From: Roseburia hominis | GTDB lineage: Bacteria; Bacillota; Clostridia; Lachnospirales; Lachnospiraceae | Assembly (NCBI GenBank): GCA_021771815.1 | Contig: JAETOE010000032.1 | Span: forward strand, 1-40,604 | Direction: 5' to 3' | Length of the DNA stretch: 40,604 nucleotides | In this document: in pieces, positions 26,533 to 36,248 of the stretch | Numbering within the stretch: position 1 is the first letter of the stretch | Layout: the number at the start of each line of letters is the position of its first letter | Notes under the pieces: model-generated | Database searches by the model: none | Told to the model about the DNA's origin: nothing | What the model saw: the letters and a program-made list of their open reading frames with translations, nothing else | Position numbers and translations under genes: made by a program

Positions 26533-27162
26533 TTATTTTGTTTCGATCAGTTCTATTATCGCTTTATTCATACCGTTTTTCTTAATATAATCAAATACAC
26601 ACTCGCGCCCAAATACCGACTTTACAAATTCCGGGGGAAGCTTGGGTAAAATTTCTGCAAGACTTCTCTTTGCGCCCGCATTTATCTGTTTTAAGAGAAT
26701 GGTATCCGCCTTTTTCCGGTCGGCTTCGCCCTTCGGATATCCCGCTCCAAACGGTCCGTCAAACAGCGCTGCCAGCGTGCTTTGCAGATTGATTTCTGCC
26801 GCCCAGCCAAACTGCAGCCCAAGCGGATAGGATATGGCATTTCCCGCATTGATTCTGCCAAATAAATAGGCGTCCGAAGGATTCTGTACATATCCGCACA
26901 GTACTCCGGGAAGGCTGTTGCACGCAAGCATCATCCCCTGCCCGGAGGAACAGCCTGTCACCACAAAATCCACAGCGCCGCTCTCCAACAGAAAGCTGAT
27001 ACAAAGGGCAGTCTCTACATAGGAAACGTTGCATGTCTCCCCCGGAAATACACCGAAATTAATCACTGAATGTCCCTGCTGTTCTGCCACACTCCGCACA
27101 TATTTTTCCAAAATCGGGTTCTTATCCTTTTGTGAACTCGCCTGCAGTACCGCAATTTTCAT
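26533..27162 (-). CDS. RpiB/LacA/LacB-family sugar-phosphate isomerase-like protein
   Basis: Related to ribose-5-phosphate isomerase B, which interconverts aldose and ketose phosphates. The glycine-rich loop reads VVTGCSSGQGMMLACNSLPGV, comparable to the CGTGIG-AANK region of RpiB, followed by NAGNAISYPLGLQFGWAAEI. At 209 residues it is about 60 longer than classical RpiB, with a C-terminal helical extension. ATG 27162 lies one base after the nucleoside phosphorylase stop and uses a GGAGG inside that gene, so the two are coupled. Pairing with a phosphorylase suggests work on released ribose phosphate; inference only. Confidence 0.7.
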   Translation of the reverse strand: MKIAVLQASSQKDKNPILEKYVRSVAEQQGHSVINFGVFPGETCNVSYVETALCISFLLESGAVDFVVTGCSSGQGMMLACNSLPGVLCGYVQNPSDAYLFGRINAGNAISYPLGLQFGWAAEINLQSTLAALFDGPFGAGYPKGEADRKKADTILLKQINAGAKRSLAEILPKLPPEFVKSVFGRECVFDYIKKNGMNKAIIELIETK

Positions 27163-27163
27163 C

Positions 27164-27931
27164 TCAATCCTCCATTGCCATTCCAAGCTCTATGGCAATC
27201 CTTAGTATCTTCGCTTTCACGTCCATTGCCGCATGATTGGCAAGACTCCTCGCATCCCACTCCCCGGCGTCAAGATTGTCCGCCGCATAGAAAAACTGTG
27301 CCACGCGCTTCTGACGAAACTGCGCGAACGCAGCGATTGCAGAACACTCCATGTCCACGCAGATACACCCCTCCGCCTTTCGTCCGGCGACTTTTTCCTT
27401 TGTCTCCCGATAGACGGCATCGTTCGTCCAACAGGTTCCGACTGTGTATGTACATTTCTTCTCATCAAAAAATTTCTTCATGCAGGCAAGCGTTCCCACG
27501 TTTACCTCGAGCATATCGCCTGCCGGTGCATAGTGATAGCTCGTCCCCTCGTCCCGAACCGCCTTATCCGGCAAAATAATCGCACAGTCCTCAATCTGCG
27601 CATCCAATACGCCGCACGTACCGAATACCACGAAATTCTCAAACCCCATTTCTGCCAGATCTTCATATTCCGCCACAGCCGCGGGCGCACCGACCATCGA
27701 CATGGTAAGACCGAGTTCTTTTCCCTCCACCCGCAGTTTGTAGATGGGAATCCTCCCGTTCGCCGACGTAAATCCGCCGATTTCTTCATGCTCATACTGC
27801 TCCAACGCATAATCGATCAGATTGTGCGCAAAACAGGTGACGACCGTCTTAGGACAGTTTTCTATCTTCTGCACACAGTTCCACGGATTTATTAACGCTT
27901 CTTTCGCAGTGTCAAATTCCAGTAATTTCAT
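27164..27931 (-). CDS. Nucleoside phosphorylase (PNP/UDP family)
   Basis: Predicted to split a nucleoside with phosphate into base and ribose 1-phosphate. PNP_UDP_1 fold features: MSMVGAPAAVAEYEDLAEMG, VVFGTCGVLD, and the conserved DMECSAIAAFAQF near 195-207 where Met and Glu contact the ribose. 255 residues, in the usual range. AAAAGGAG precedes ATG 27931. The base preference (uridine, purine or other) cannot be read off. Coupled to the RpiB-like gene. Confidence 0.85.
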   Translation of the reverse strand: MKLLEFDTAKEALINPWNCVQKIENCPKTVVTCFAHNLIDYALEQYEHEEIGGFTSANGRIPIYKLRVEGKELGLTMSMVGAPAAVAEYEDLAEMGFENFVVFGTCGVLDAQIEDCAIILPDKAVRDEGTSYHYAPAGDMLEVNVGTLACMKKFFDEKKCTYTVGTCWTNDAVYRETKEKVAGRKAEGCICVDMECSAIAAFAQFRQKRVAQFFYAADNLDAGEWDARSLANHAAMDVKAKILRIAIELGMAMED

Positions 27932-27971
27932 AAATTCTCCTTTTTGCTTTATAATGCAAATATAGTTGTCC

Positions 27972-28460
27972 TTACATCAACAGTCTTTCATAACCAAGCT
28001 TCTCCAACAGCGCTTCACAGCCCGCAACAATCTGTTCGTAGGTCACGTCAAATTTGCGCGTATACCAGGGATCGTCGATATCTCCCGGACGGTCGGTGAA
28101 ATCGAGCAGACGACAGATCTTATTTTCCGGGTCGTCCCCAAACTCCCGCATCATATTGCGGATGTTGTAATTCTCCATGGCGATCAGATAATCATATTCC
28201 GCGTAGTCGCTGCGGCGGATACGGCGCGCTGTCTTCTCCGCCACTTCCGCGCGCAGGCGCTCCGTTCCGATGCCGTGACGGGCAAGTTCTGCTTTTGCGG
28301 GCGGGTAGATGTTGTTTCCGATTTCTTCGTTGCTGGTGGCCGCGGAGGCGATGGAAAAGTCCGCGGCGATGCCGCGGCGGGTGATCATGTCTTTTAGGAT
28401 GAATTCTGCCATGGGGGAACGGCAGATGTTTCCGTGGCAGATGAATAATACTTTTATCAT
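27972..28460 (-). CDS. Low-molecular-weight protein-tyrosine phosphatase
   Basis: Dephosphorylates phosphotyrosine or phosphoarginine in target proteins. The catalytic loop CHGNICRS (Cx5R plus Ser) is at residues 8-15 and the general-acid Asp is in DDPWY near 130. 162 residues, standard size. AAGGAATA lies upstream of ATG 28460. No tyrosine kinase gene is nearby, so the partner is unknown. Confidence 0.92.
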   Translation of the reverse strand: MIKVLFICHGNICRSPMAEFILKDMITRRGIAADFSIASAATSNEEIGNNIYPPAKAELARHGIGTERLRAEVAEKTARRIRRSDYAEYDYLIAMENYNIRNMMREFGDDPENKICRLLDFTDRPGDIDDPWYTRKFDVTYEQIVAGCEALLEKLGYERLLM

Positions 28461-28537
28461 ATCTTTTATATTCCTTCATAAGCCTTCAAGCCTTGATATT
28501 TCAAGCTTTCCGGCGCTTTTCATTTTGGTTTTTACCC

Positions 28538-28860
28538 TTAATCTGCGTAATTCGTTATAAATCTACGCAAATTCATGGACAAATGGTATAGTAAGTCTAA
28601 GCTCTTCTCCATCTGCTCCGTCGCACGTTCATAGCTGGCGTGAGTATATACATTCAGAGTAACGCCTACATCCGAATGCCCAATTACATACTGTAAGATC
28701 TTAATGTCCATACTTGCGTTTGCCATATTGGTACAAAACGTATGACGGAATACATGGGGCGTGATATGTGGCAATGACTTCTCAGTATATAACTTCTTGT
28801 ATTTCTTCATTGCCCAACGCATTTCATTTTCAATGTGCAGCGCCGCGTTCCCTGACAAGC
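28538..28860 (-). pseudogene. Tyrosine integrase, C-terminal fragment
   Basis: Only the last ~100 residues of a conjugative-transposon-type (Tn916-like) tyrosine recombinase remain. ITPHVFRHTFCTNMANAS carries the His-x-x-Arg pair, and GHSDVGVTLNVYTH carries the second His and the nucleophile Tyr. The N-terminal arm-binding domain and the first catalytic Arg are missing. The sequence in front of about 28860 belongs to another remnant. A decayed scar of an integrated element. Confidence 0.8.
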
Positions 28861-28884
28861 TGATGATCCACACGGATTGACTAC

Positions 28885-29067
28885 ACACCAAATAATATAA
28901 ATAACCTCTATCGAAAATGTGTTCCTTAGTTCAAAAACAATATATTCCGTTGAGCCAAACCCAATTTCACCATCTTCCAAAATATTAACCTTTGCAATAT
29001 CCTCTATTGTAGCTATTGCACAGAATCCCTTTTTCTCAAGAATAATTATATCATTTTTTTCATACAT
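28885..29067 (-). pseudogene. HsdS-like fragment (type I restriction specificity subunit)
   Basis: A short frame begins MYEKNDIIILEKKG and includes GEIGFGSTEYIVFELR. The IGFGSTE-x-x-V block is typical of target-recognition domains in HsdS proteins. Only about 60 residues are similar before the frame runs into the integrase remnant. There is no HsdR or HsdM gene here. AT-rich, so probably acquired DNA. Recognition rests on one motif. Confidence 0.45.
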
Positions 29068-29256
29068 ACAATCACAGCTTTTGAGTTTAAAAGAACCAAA
29101 AATTCCTTATTATATATCAAATATGCACGAAATCCACCGAGAGGTTTTTGCTGAAAATGCAGAAACTGACCGGACGAAGATAAAATTTCCACCGGACAAT
29201 ACCATCGAAATCGCCCTCCAGTTAGTATGCAGTGATTCCAATGGTCTATAATAAGC
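29068..29256. other. Intergenic stretch without recognised gene
   Basis: Short open frames exist on both strands (for example a plus-strand frame ending at 29251), but none has a ribosome binding site with a recognised product. It continues the debris zone between the phosphatase and the MATE gene. Confidence 0.4.
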
Positions 29257-30627
29257 TCACCCCTCCTTTACGCTGTGCGCTCCGGGCTGCATCTGCATCT
29301 TCCGAACCGTCGCGAAATAAAGTATGACAACCAATGCCGTAGAGAGCAGATCGGCGACGGGCTGCGCCCACACAAGACCGGTAACCCCGACGGCAGCCCG
29401 CATAATAAACAACGCCGGAATGTAGATCAGCCCCTGACGGCTGAGATTGATAACCAGCGCCTGCGTCGCGGCGCCCATGGCCTGCAGCGCGTTGCTCAAC
29501 ACGTAGAAAACGCCGAAAAGGAAACTGGTCGTCAAAAGAATACGTGCAAACTCCGTGGCGTAGCCATAGGCATCCGGATCATTTAAGAAAGCACTGACAA
29601 TCTGATCGGTAAACAGATAACATATACCGGTCATTGCAGCACTCAGTGCAAAAGAAAACACTACCGAAAATTTCATTACCTTTTTGAATCGTCCCCATAG
29701 CCCCGCTCCCACGCAATATCCCAGCAAAGGTTGTACGCCCTGTCCGAATCCGATACAGATCATGCCCGTCATCATGGTAACCTTCATGGCTACTCCGATA
29801 CCGGCAAGCGCCATGTCTCCGTACCCTGCCATCAGGCTGTTCACTACAATCTGGGAAACGCTCATCAACAGAGAACCCAGGGAAGCGGGAATTCCGATGG
29901 AAAGCACGCCGGAACACACCTTATCCTGCAGCGTAAAATCTTTTACGTTTATACTCAGAGAGGATTTTCCGCCTAAGAAGTAAAAAATGTAATATCCGGC
30001 GCCAATCACGTTGCCGATTACCGTTGCAAGCGCCGCACCTGCAATATTCCAGCCGAAGCCCAGAATCATAATCGGATCAAGCACTACATTCAACAGATTG
30101 CCAAGCAGCTGCCCCATCATCGCTTTTCCGGATTGTCCTTCCGCACGAATAACATTGGAATAGCAGTTCGAAATCAAAACGAATGGACCGCAGAAATTGA
30201 CAATGGTCAGATAAGTCTTTGCCGGCTCCCATGTATCATGACTCGCTCCGCACAACGCTAAAATCTGATCCATAAAAATCAGAAAAACAGCGGAAAGTAT
30301 GACACCGACAATGACACAGCTCCACATACAGAAAGAACAGACTTTTTTCGCATAGGTTTCACGTCCTTCTCCGAGCGCACGGGAAATGACCGAAGTTCCG
30401 CCGATGCCGAAAACCGTACCCACTGCCATAAAAATCAAAAAAACAGGCGTTGCCAAAGACACTGCCGCCACCTGCAGGGCATCATGCGTCTGCCCGATAA
30501 AAAACGTATCCGCCAGATTATAAATCAGAACCATCAGCATCGCCAGCATCGCCGGCACTGCATTTTTTAAAACGGCGTGGGACACAGGCGCATCCCGGAA
30601 TATTTTTGTAACCTGAGTATTATTCAT
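29257..30627 (-). CDS. MATE-family efflux transporter
   Basis: Twelve-helix cation/drug antiporter of the DinF/NorM superfamily, in the cytoplasmic membrane. 456 residues, normal length. Family features: NLADTFFIGQ in helix 1-2, GTSVISRALGEG, and the repeat half starting MAGYGDMALAGIGVA with GFGQGVQPLLGYCVGA. GGAGG lies upstream of ATG 30627. Placed behind a MarR gene that probably controls it. Exported compound unknown. Confidence 0.93.
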   Translation of the reverse strand: MNNTQVTKIFRDAPVSHAVLKNAVPAMLAMLMVLIYNLADTFFIGQTHDALQVAAVSLATPVFLIFMAVGTVFGIGGTSVISRALGEGRETYAKKVCSFCMWSCVIVGVILSAVFLIFMDQILALCGASHDTWEPAKTYLTIVNFCGPFVLISNCYSNVIRAEGQSGKAMMGQLLGNLLNVVLDPIMILGFGWNIAGAALATVIGNVIGAGYYIFYFLGGKSSLSINVKDFTLQDKVCSGVLSIGIPASLGSLLMSVSQIVVNSLMAGYGDMALAGIGVAMKVTMMTGMICIGFGQGVQPLLGYCVGAGLWGRFKKVMKFSVVFSFALSAAMTGICYLFTDQIVSAFLNDPDAYGYATEFARILLTTSFLFGVFYVLSNALQAMGAATQALVINLSRQGLIYIPALFIMRAAVGVTGLVWAQPVADLLSTALVVILYFATVRKMQMQPGAHSVKEG

Positions 30628-30691
30628 AAAAAACGCCTCCTATTTCGTTCGTCTGCTGTTAATACCATGCTTTCAATTTGGGTTTTGTGCT

Positions 30692-30710
30692 GCCCGCCGC
30701 TCAGGCGGGC
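30692..30710. repeat. GC-rich hairpin between marR and the MATE gene
   Basis: GCCCGCC (30692-30698) pairs with GGCGGGC (30704-30710), loop 5 bases. No T-run follows on the minus strand, so read-through to the transporter is expected; it may affect RNA processing or stability. Confidence 0.5.
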
Positions 30711-30714
30711 TGTT

Positions 30715-31137
30715 TCACAATGTATCGCGGACTTTTTTCAATAGACTGAGAAAAATGCCCTGTTCTGTTGCAGTCAGACCGGACAGCAGCGATCTTTCAG
30801 CCTGCTCCATGTCCAACTCGGCGCATTGGCAGCATTCGACTCCATGCGGCGTAATACGAATCATCTTGATCCGCTTGTCACCTGGACTGCCAAACGCCTC
30901 TACCAAGCCCTTCTGCTCCAGGCGTGTCACGATTCCAGCAGCCGTAGACTGCGCAACATGGAGCATCCGCTCCAGCTCCTTTAGAGTCATTTGCTTTTCC
31001 GATGCTCCGTTCAGTATCAGCAATGCGCCGCACTGTGCCATTGTAATGTCATGAGCACGCATCGCATTGTTGGCGTTCTTTTCCAGTTCGTCATGTATTT
31101 GCTTGATCAAAGCGCCGCATGTGTTCTGGTCTGTCAT
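30715..31137 (-). CDS. MarR-family transcriptional regulator
   Basis: 140-residue winged-helix repressor. The DNA-binding part is MTLKELERMLHVAQSTAAGIVTRLEQKGLV followed by the wing with SPGDKRIKMIRIT; flanking helices form the dimer interface. GGGGG lies upstream of ATG 31137. A perfect palindrome covers its promoter, so autoregulation is likely, with a small molecule relieving repression of the efflux gene downstream. Several Cys (CCQC) might allow redox sensing; that is speculative. Confidence 0.92.
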   Translation of the reverse strand: MTDQNTCGALIKQIHDELEKNANNAMRAHDITMAQCGALLILNGASEKQMTLKELERMLHVAQSTAAGIVTRLEQKGLVEAFGSPGDKRIKMIRITPHGVECCQCAELDMEQAERSLLSGLTATEQGIFLSLLKKVRDTL

Positions 31138-31148
31138 ATTGCCACCCC

Positions 31149-31191
31149 CTATTGTTATAATAACAATAGCACGCTTTTGTTATTATGTCAA
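31149..31191 (-). promoter_or_regulatory. marR promoter with palindromic operator
   Basis: Minus-strand -35 TTGACA (31191-31186), 17-base spacer, -10 TATTGT (31168-31163). A palindrome with perfect 10-bp arms around one central base (31149-31169) covers the -10 and the start region. A bound MarR dimer there would block RNA polymerase. Confidence 0.8.
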
Positions 31192-31265
31192 TAGCATACT
31201 TTCATTCTATTTCCATCACATTGTCGTTCCAAAAGCCCAGGCGCTCAGACAAACATTTTACCTGC

Positions 31266-32273
31266 TTATTTTTCGAATAATTTCTGCAAGTATTTTCCCT
31301 CCCGCCTGTCTTTCAATAACTCCATAAATTCTCTGACCTTATCCACATCAATGCTGTTTTCCTTCGCTTTTAAATGTACATACAATGCACCGATCAGATT
31401 GGAATCATTAAAATACTTACAGGTAACCACATCCGGAATCGGCATTGTGTACGGAAAAACCTTATTTAAGTTCCTTAATTCTTCCTTTATCATCTCAAGA
31501 AAAATCGGCTGCACACTGATTCCGCCTCCGATTGCTATTTTTTCCGGGTCTACGACAAACTGATAATTACTGATCTGTATACTCAGATGCCTGCAATATT
31601 CGCGGAGGCATTCTAAAGTTATCGTATCACCTTGATTTGCTAGGGAAAAAATGCGTTCTCCCGTCAATTCTTCTTCCGGAATCCTTTTCCTTTTGGATAC
31701 ACGCCTGATAAGACCGGGCACTCCTCCGTTTTCAGCTAATAACTGTGAACGCTCCTGCCATCTCGATTCATCCGTAAACAAATAACTGAATTCCCCAGCC
31801 ATAAAATTCTTACCCTTCAGCACTTTTCTGTCCACGATGACCGCCCCCCCTACTGCAGTCCCTATGATAAGAGCGATCGCATTCCTGCAGTCACCAAGAG
31901 AACCCTTCCACACCTCCGCCAAAGCTGCGCATCTTGCATCATTTTCCACCGTGACAGGCACATGGCATCGGTTTTCTAATATTTCTACCAGATTAATGTT
32001 TTTTACGCAGAAAATAGAGCCTCCATTGTACATAAAACCCGTATCGGAATCGACCATGCCAGGCGCACATATGGCAATACCGGAAACGCTGTCCTCAAAT
32101 TTCCTATACAGCTCCTCCAGCATCCCGACAAATTCCTCTAACGTATCCTTCCGGGTCGCTATCTTGTCCTTTCCATAAAAGTTACAATCCTCGTCCATAA
32201 GGGCAAACTTGGTAAACGTGCCTCCGACGTCAATGCTTAAATACTTCAAATCACTCACCCCGACTTCTCTCAT
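31266..32273 (-). CDS. ROK-family sugar kinase
   Basis: Predicted ATP-dependent sugar kinase. The phosphate loop DVGGTFTKFAL, the ENDARCAALAE stretch (catalytic Asp) and GTAVGGAVIVD are ROK/ASKHA features. The usual ROK zinc motif (CxCGxxGCxE) is absent. No HTH domain, so an enzyme, not a repressor. The start is uncertain: ATG 32273, GTG 32258 or TTG 32249 (MKYLSIDVGGT, with GGGGTGAG upstream) are all possible; open frame further upstream overlaps the glucosidase gene. Last gene of the sugar cluster. It may phosphorylate imported beta-glucosides (BglK role) or free glucose. Confidence 0.85.
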   Translation of the reverse strand: MREVGVSDLKYLSIDVGGTFTKFALMDEDCNFYGKDKIATRKDTLEEFVGMLEELYRKFEDSVSGIAICAPGMVDSDTGFMYNGGSIFCVKNINLVEILENRCHVPVTVENDARCAALAEVWKGSLGDCRNAIALIIGTAVGGAVIVDRKVLKGKNFMAGEFSYLFTDESRWQERSQLLAENGGVPGLIRRVSKRKRIPEEELTGERIFSLANQGDTITLECLREYCRHLSIQISNYQFVVDPEKIAIGGGISVQPIFLEMIKEELRNLNKVFPYTMPIPDVVTCKYFNDSNLIGALYVHLKAKENSIDVDKVREFMELLKDRREGKYLQKLFEK

Positions 32274-32310
32274 TCGCCAATTATTTATGCTATCATTATC
32301 CGTGGTTCTA

Positions 32311-33744
<1,434 letters not shown>

Positions 33745-33748
33745 TTAT

Positions 33749-34585
33749 TCACTGCCTGATATGATTCGGATTATAAATCAGGTTCGCAAACTTGCCGTCC
33801 CCACGCTCCATCCGCGCATTGGCGGCTTTTGCCATGACAGCATGTTTCCCCATAAACTCATACGGCACATTATCCACATTCCCGGCAAGAATGTCGTCAC
33901 ACAGCTCTATCATTTCGTCTATGATGGAAACCGGTGCGTCTATGATGTGATGCATGACAAACACGCGGTCGTATTTTCCAGCTACTTTAGCCTTAAGCTC
34001 TCTCATACTCTGCTGATAGGCTTCTACCGAACTGCAGATATCGTCAAAAAGAAAAGTCGCGTTATTACAGGCATCACCCAGAATTAATACCTTCTCCTCC
34101 GGAATCAGAAACGCCATACAGCCCCCTGTATGCCCATAAGCGTTATATACCTCCACGCTCACTCCTCCAAGCACAAAGACCATTCCTTCTTCCAATGCAT
34201 GAAATTCATAATCCGGGGACGCCGGAACGAACGCATCATCCGGTAAGGATTCCGCCATTGCTCCCAATCCTATACCGGCATACCCGCGCCGCTCTTTTAT
34301 GCTGCACTGGGACTGATATAGAGAAATATCCCTGGGATTCATATAGACCTCCTCGAATTCCGGCGCCCCCATCGCATGGTCGATATGCCCGTGCGAAATA
34401 AGCACGGTAAGCGGCGTGTCTTTTGTCCGTATTTGCCGGATAAAATCTTTCAAGCCTCCGATGCCAATGCAGGTATCGATCAGTACCGCTTTTTCTTCTC
34501 CCTCTATCAGATACATAATTTCGCCTGATTTGCTGCGGATTGCCGTAATGCGCTCATTTAATTTTTCACTTGTATAATATTCCAT
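33749..34585 (-). CDS. MBL-fold metallohydrolase
   Basis: Metallo-beta-lactamase-fold hydrolase of unknown substrate. Metal-binding motif HGHIDH near 83-88, further ligand His in YGHTGG and bridging Asp in LILGDACN; a last His may be HHIID. About 278 residues from ATG 34585 (GAGGAAAAG upstream); the longer frame to 34642 lacks a site. It sits between the sugar symporter and the glucosidase, so it may act on a modified sugar, lactone or ester; this is guilt by association only. Confidence 0.8.
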   Translation of the reverse strand: MEYYTSEKLNERITAIRSKSGEIMYLIEGEEKAVLIDTCIGIGGLKDFIRQIRTKDTPLTVLISHGHIDHAMGAPEFEEVYMNPRDISLYQSQCSIKERRGYAGIGLGAMAESLPDDAFVPASPDYEFHALEEGMVFVLGGVSVEVYNAYGHTGGCMAFLIPEEKVLILGDACNNATFLFDDICSSVEAYQQSMRELKAKVAGKYDRVFVMHHIIDAPVSIIDEMIELCDDILAGNVDNVPYEFMGKHAVMAKAANARMERGDGKFANLIYNPNHIRQ

Positions 34586-34721
34586 ACTTTTCCTCATTTC
34601 CGCGCTGTCTTTTGCGCCAGACATCCATCTTGGGCGTTTCAAAAAATTCCTGCCTGTTCTAAATCTTCTCCCTCAATCTGATAAATGATTTCCTCAAATG
34701 TGTCGGTCAGACTTATCTCCG

Positions 34722-36152
34722 TCAGCCCTCTGTCTTTCCATCCGCCTGCATCGCCGGCAGTTTTTTCTCGATATCGTAGAAAAGTAACAAAAGTACGAAG
34801 ATTACCGCGCACAGGATGACCGGTATCCAGTTATATAAAAACTGAATTGCAGTGATGACGGTGTCCGGCTGCGCAATTCCATCCAGATCAAGCGACGGAT
34901 CAAAGCCTGCCCCAGCCATCACCCAGCCGAGCACTGCCGTGCCGAAACCAAGTCCAAGCTTCTGTGCGGCAGAGATCGCCGCATTCCCCATTCCTACTGG
35001 GTCAACCCCGCTCTTTAACCTGCTGTATGTAATCGTATCTGCAACCATACCCATTGCCATACCGCCGCTCATTCCAAGACCAAGCCCCTTTAATGCATTA
35101 AAGAAAATAATGGTCCAAAGGCTGTTTGCAAACAGACCAAATCCCAGGAATCCTACCGTCATGATCCCGATGCCCGCCACATAGATTTTGCTCTTTCCGA
35201 ACTTGCGCATAAAAAGCGGCGTCGCAAACATAATCGCAAACTGTGCCACGGAAATTGCATTTGACATCCATGGATATCTGCTCATGTCATTGTAAATATA
35301 CTGACTGTAATACACATTTCCTACCGAATACATAATGATGACAAAGAAGATAACGAACATTGCAAAGAACATCAATACCCAATACCTGTTTGTTATCAAA
35401 GCCTTAAATGCCACAAGAGGATTTGTTTCAGAACCCTTTGCCGTCTCCGTTCCCGCCTCTGTGCCGGACGCCTCATTCTCCGTTACACGCTCCTTTGTGC
35501 AGAACACACATATAAAGGAAAGCAAAACCATTGCAGCGGAAATGATAATCATTGTAATCGTAAATGCCTGCTGGGTGTAGATCGTCTCCGTACTGCTGGT
35601 GAAAGCCGTCAGCATTGCAACAAATATGGTGTTAATAATAACATTCGCTAACGTCTGAAATATCTGCTGTACGTTCCCCAGCATACCTCTTTCATATGCG
35701 TTCTTTGTCATAAGAGAAATCATGGAATAATAGGGAACCAGCATAGACGTGTAGAATACCGCATTTACCAGATTGTACATGACAAATACATAGACGTATT
35801 TTGCCATCGTCGGGAAATTCTGCGGTACAAAGAACAGCAGCACGGTAGTAATTGCAAACGGGATGCACATACGCATCAGCCACACGCGCGCCTTACCGTA
35901 TTTTGAGTGCGTGCGGTCTACCATATTTCCCACGATAAGGTCGGAAATTCCGTCAAAAACCTTGGATACCGCAATAATTGTTGCAATGATTCCTGCGTCA
36001 AGAAATGCCGCATTTGTAAAATAAATCGTAAGAAAAGAACCGAGGATAGCATTGATCGCATTCATACCAAGCTGGCCTGTGCCATAACCGATCCGTTCTC
36101 CCCAACCCAGCCTTGCTTCCGGGTCATTGTGATTCGTCGCCAAGCTTACCAT
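34722..36152 (-). CDS. Glycoside-pentoside-hexuronide (GPH) family sugar symporter
   Basis: MelB-type MFS transporter, importing a sugar with a cation without phosphorylating it. 12 predicted membrane segments over 476 residues. Family stretches: GERIGYGTGQLG at the N-terminus, VFDGISDLIVGNMVDRTHSKYGKAR (cation site and loop 2-3) and a repeat-half loop before MGMVADTITYSRLKSG. ATG 36152 follows AAAGGAGG by 9 bases. First gene after the AraC regulator. Its presence instead of a PTS permease shapes the pathway. Sugar specificity cannot be read directly; beta-glucosides fit the neighbours. Confidence 0.92.
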   Translation of the reverse strand: MVSLATNHNDPEARLGWGERIGYGTGQLGMNAINAILGSFLTIYFTNAAFLDAGIIATIIAVSKVFDGISDLIVGNMVDRTHSKYGKARVWLMRMCIPFAITTVLLFFVPQNFPTMAKYVYVFVMYNLVNAVFYTSMLVPYYSMISLMTKNAYERGMLGNVQQIFQTLANVIINTIFVAMLTAFTSSTETIYTQQAFTITMIIISAAMVLLSFICVFCTKERVTENEASGTEAGTETAKGSETNPLVAFKALITNRYWVLMFFAMFVIFFVIIMYSVGNVYYSQYIYNDMSRYPWMSNAISVAQFAIMFATPLFMRKFGKSKIYVAGIGIMTVGFLGFGLFANSLWTIIFFNALKGLGLGMSGGMAMGMVADTITYSRLKSGVDPVGMGNAAISAAQKLGLGFGTAVLGWVMAGAGFDPSLDLDGIAQPDTVITAIQFLYNWIPVILCAVIFVLLLLFYDIEKKLPAMQADGKTEG

Positions 36153-36196
36153 AACCTTTTCCTCCTTTAACAATACGCTCGTCTGTTTCCAAGGAG

Positions 36197-36242
36197 ATTA
36201 TAACAAAGGTCAAATATTCCAAATATTATTTTAATGACCTTT
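36197..36242 (-). promoter_or_regulatory. Promoter and candidate operator of the sugar cluster
   Basis: A perfect -10 TATAAT (36202-36197) has no good -35 at 17 bases, as in activator-dependent promoters. AAAGGTCA (36205-36212) and TGACCTTT (36235-36242) form a perfect 8-bp inverted repeat with a 22-base gap, and an ATATTTG direct repeat lies inside it. Likely site for the neighbouring AraC-type protein. Confidence 0.5.
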
Positions 36243-36248
36243 TTATCA

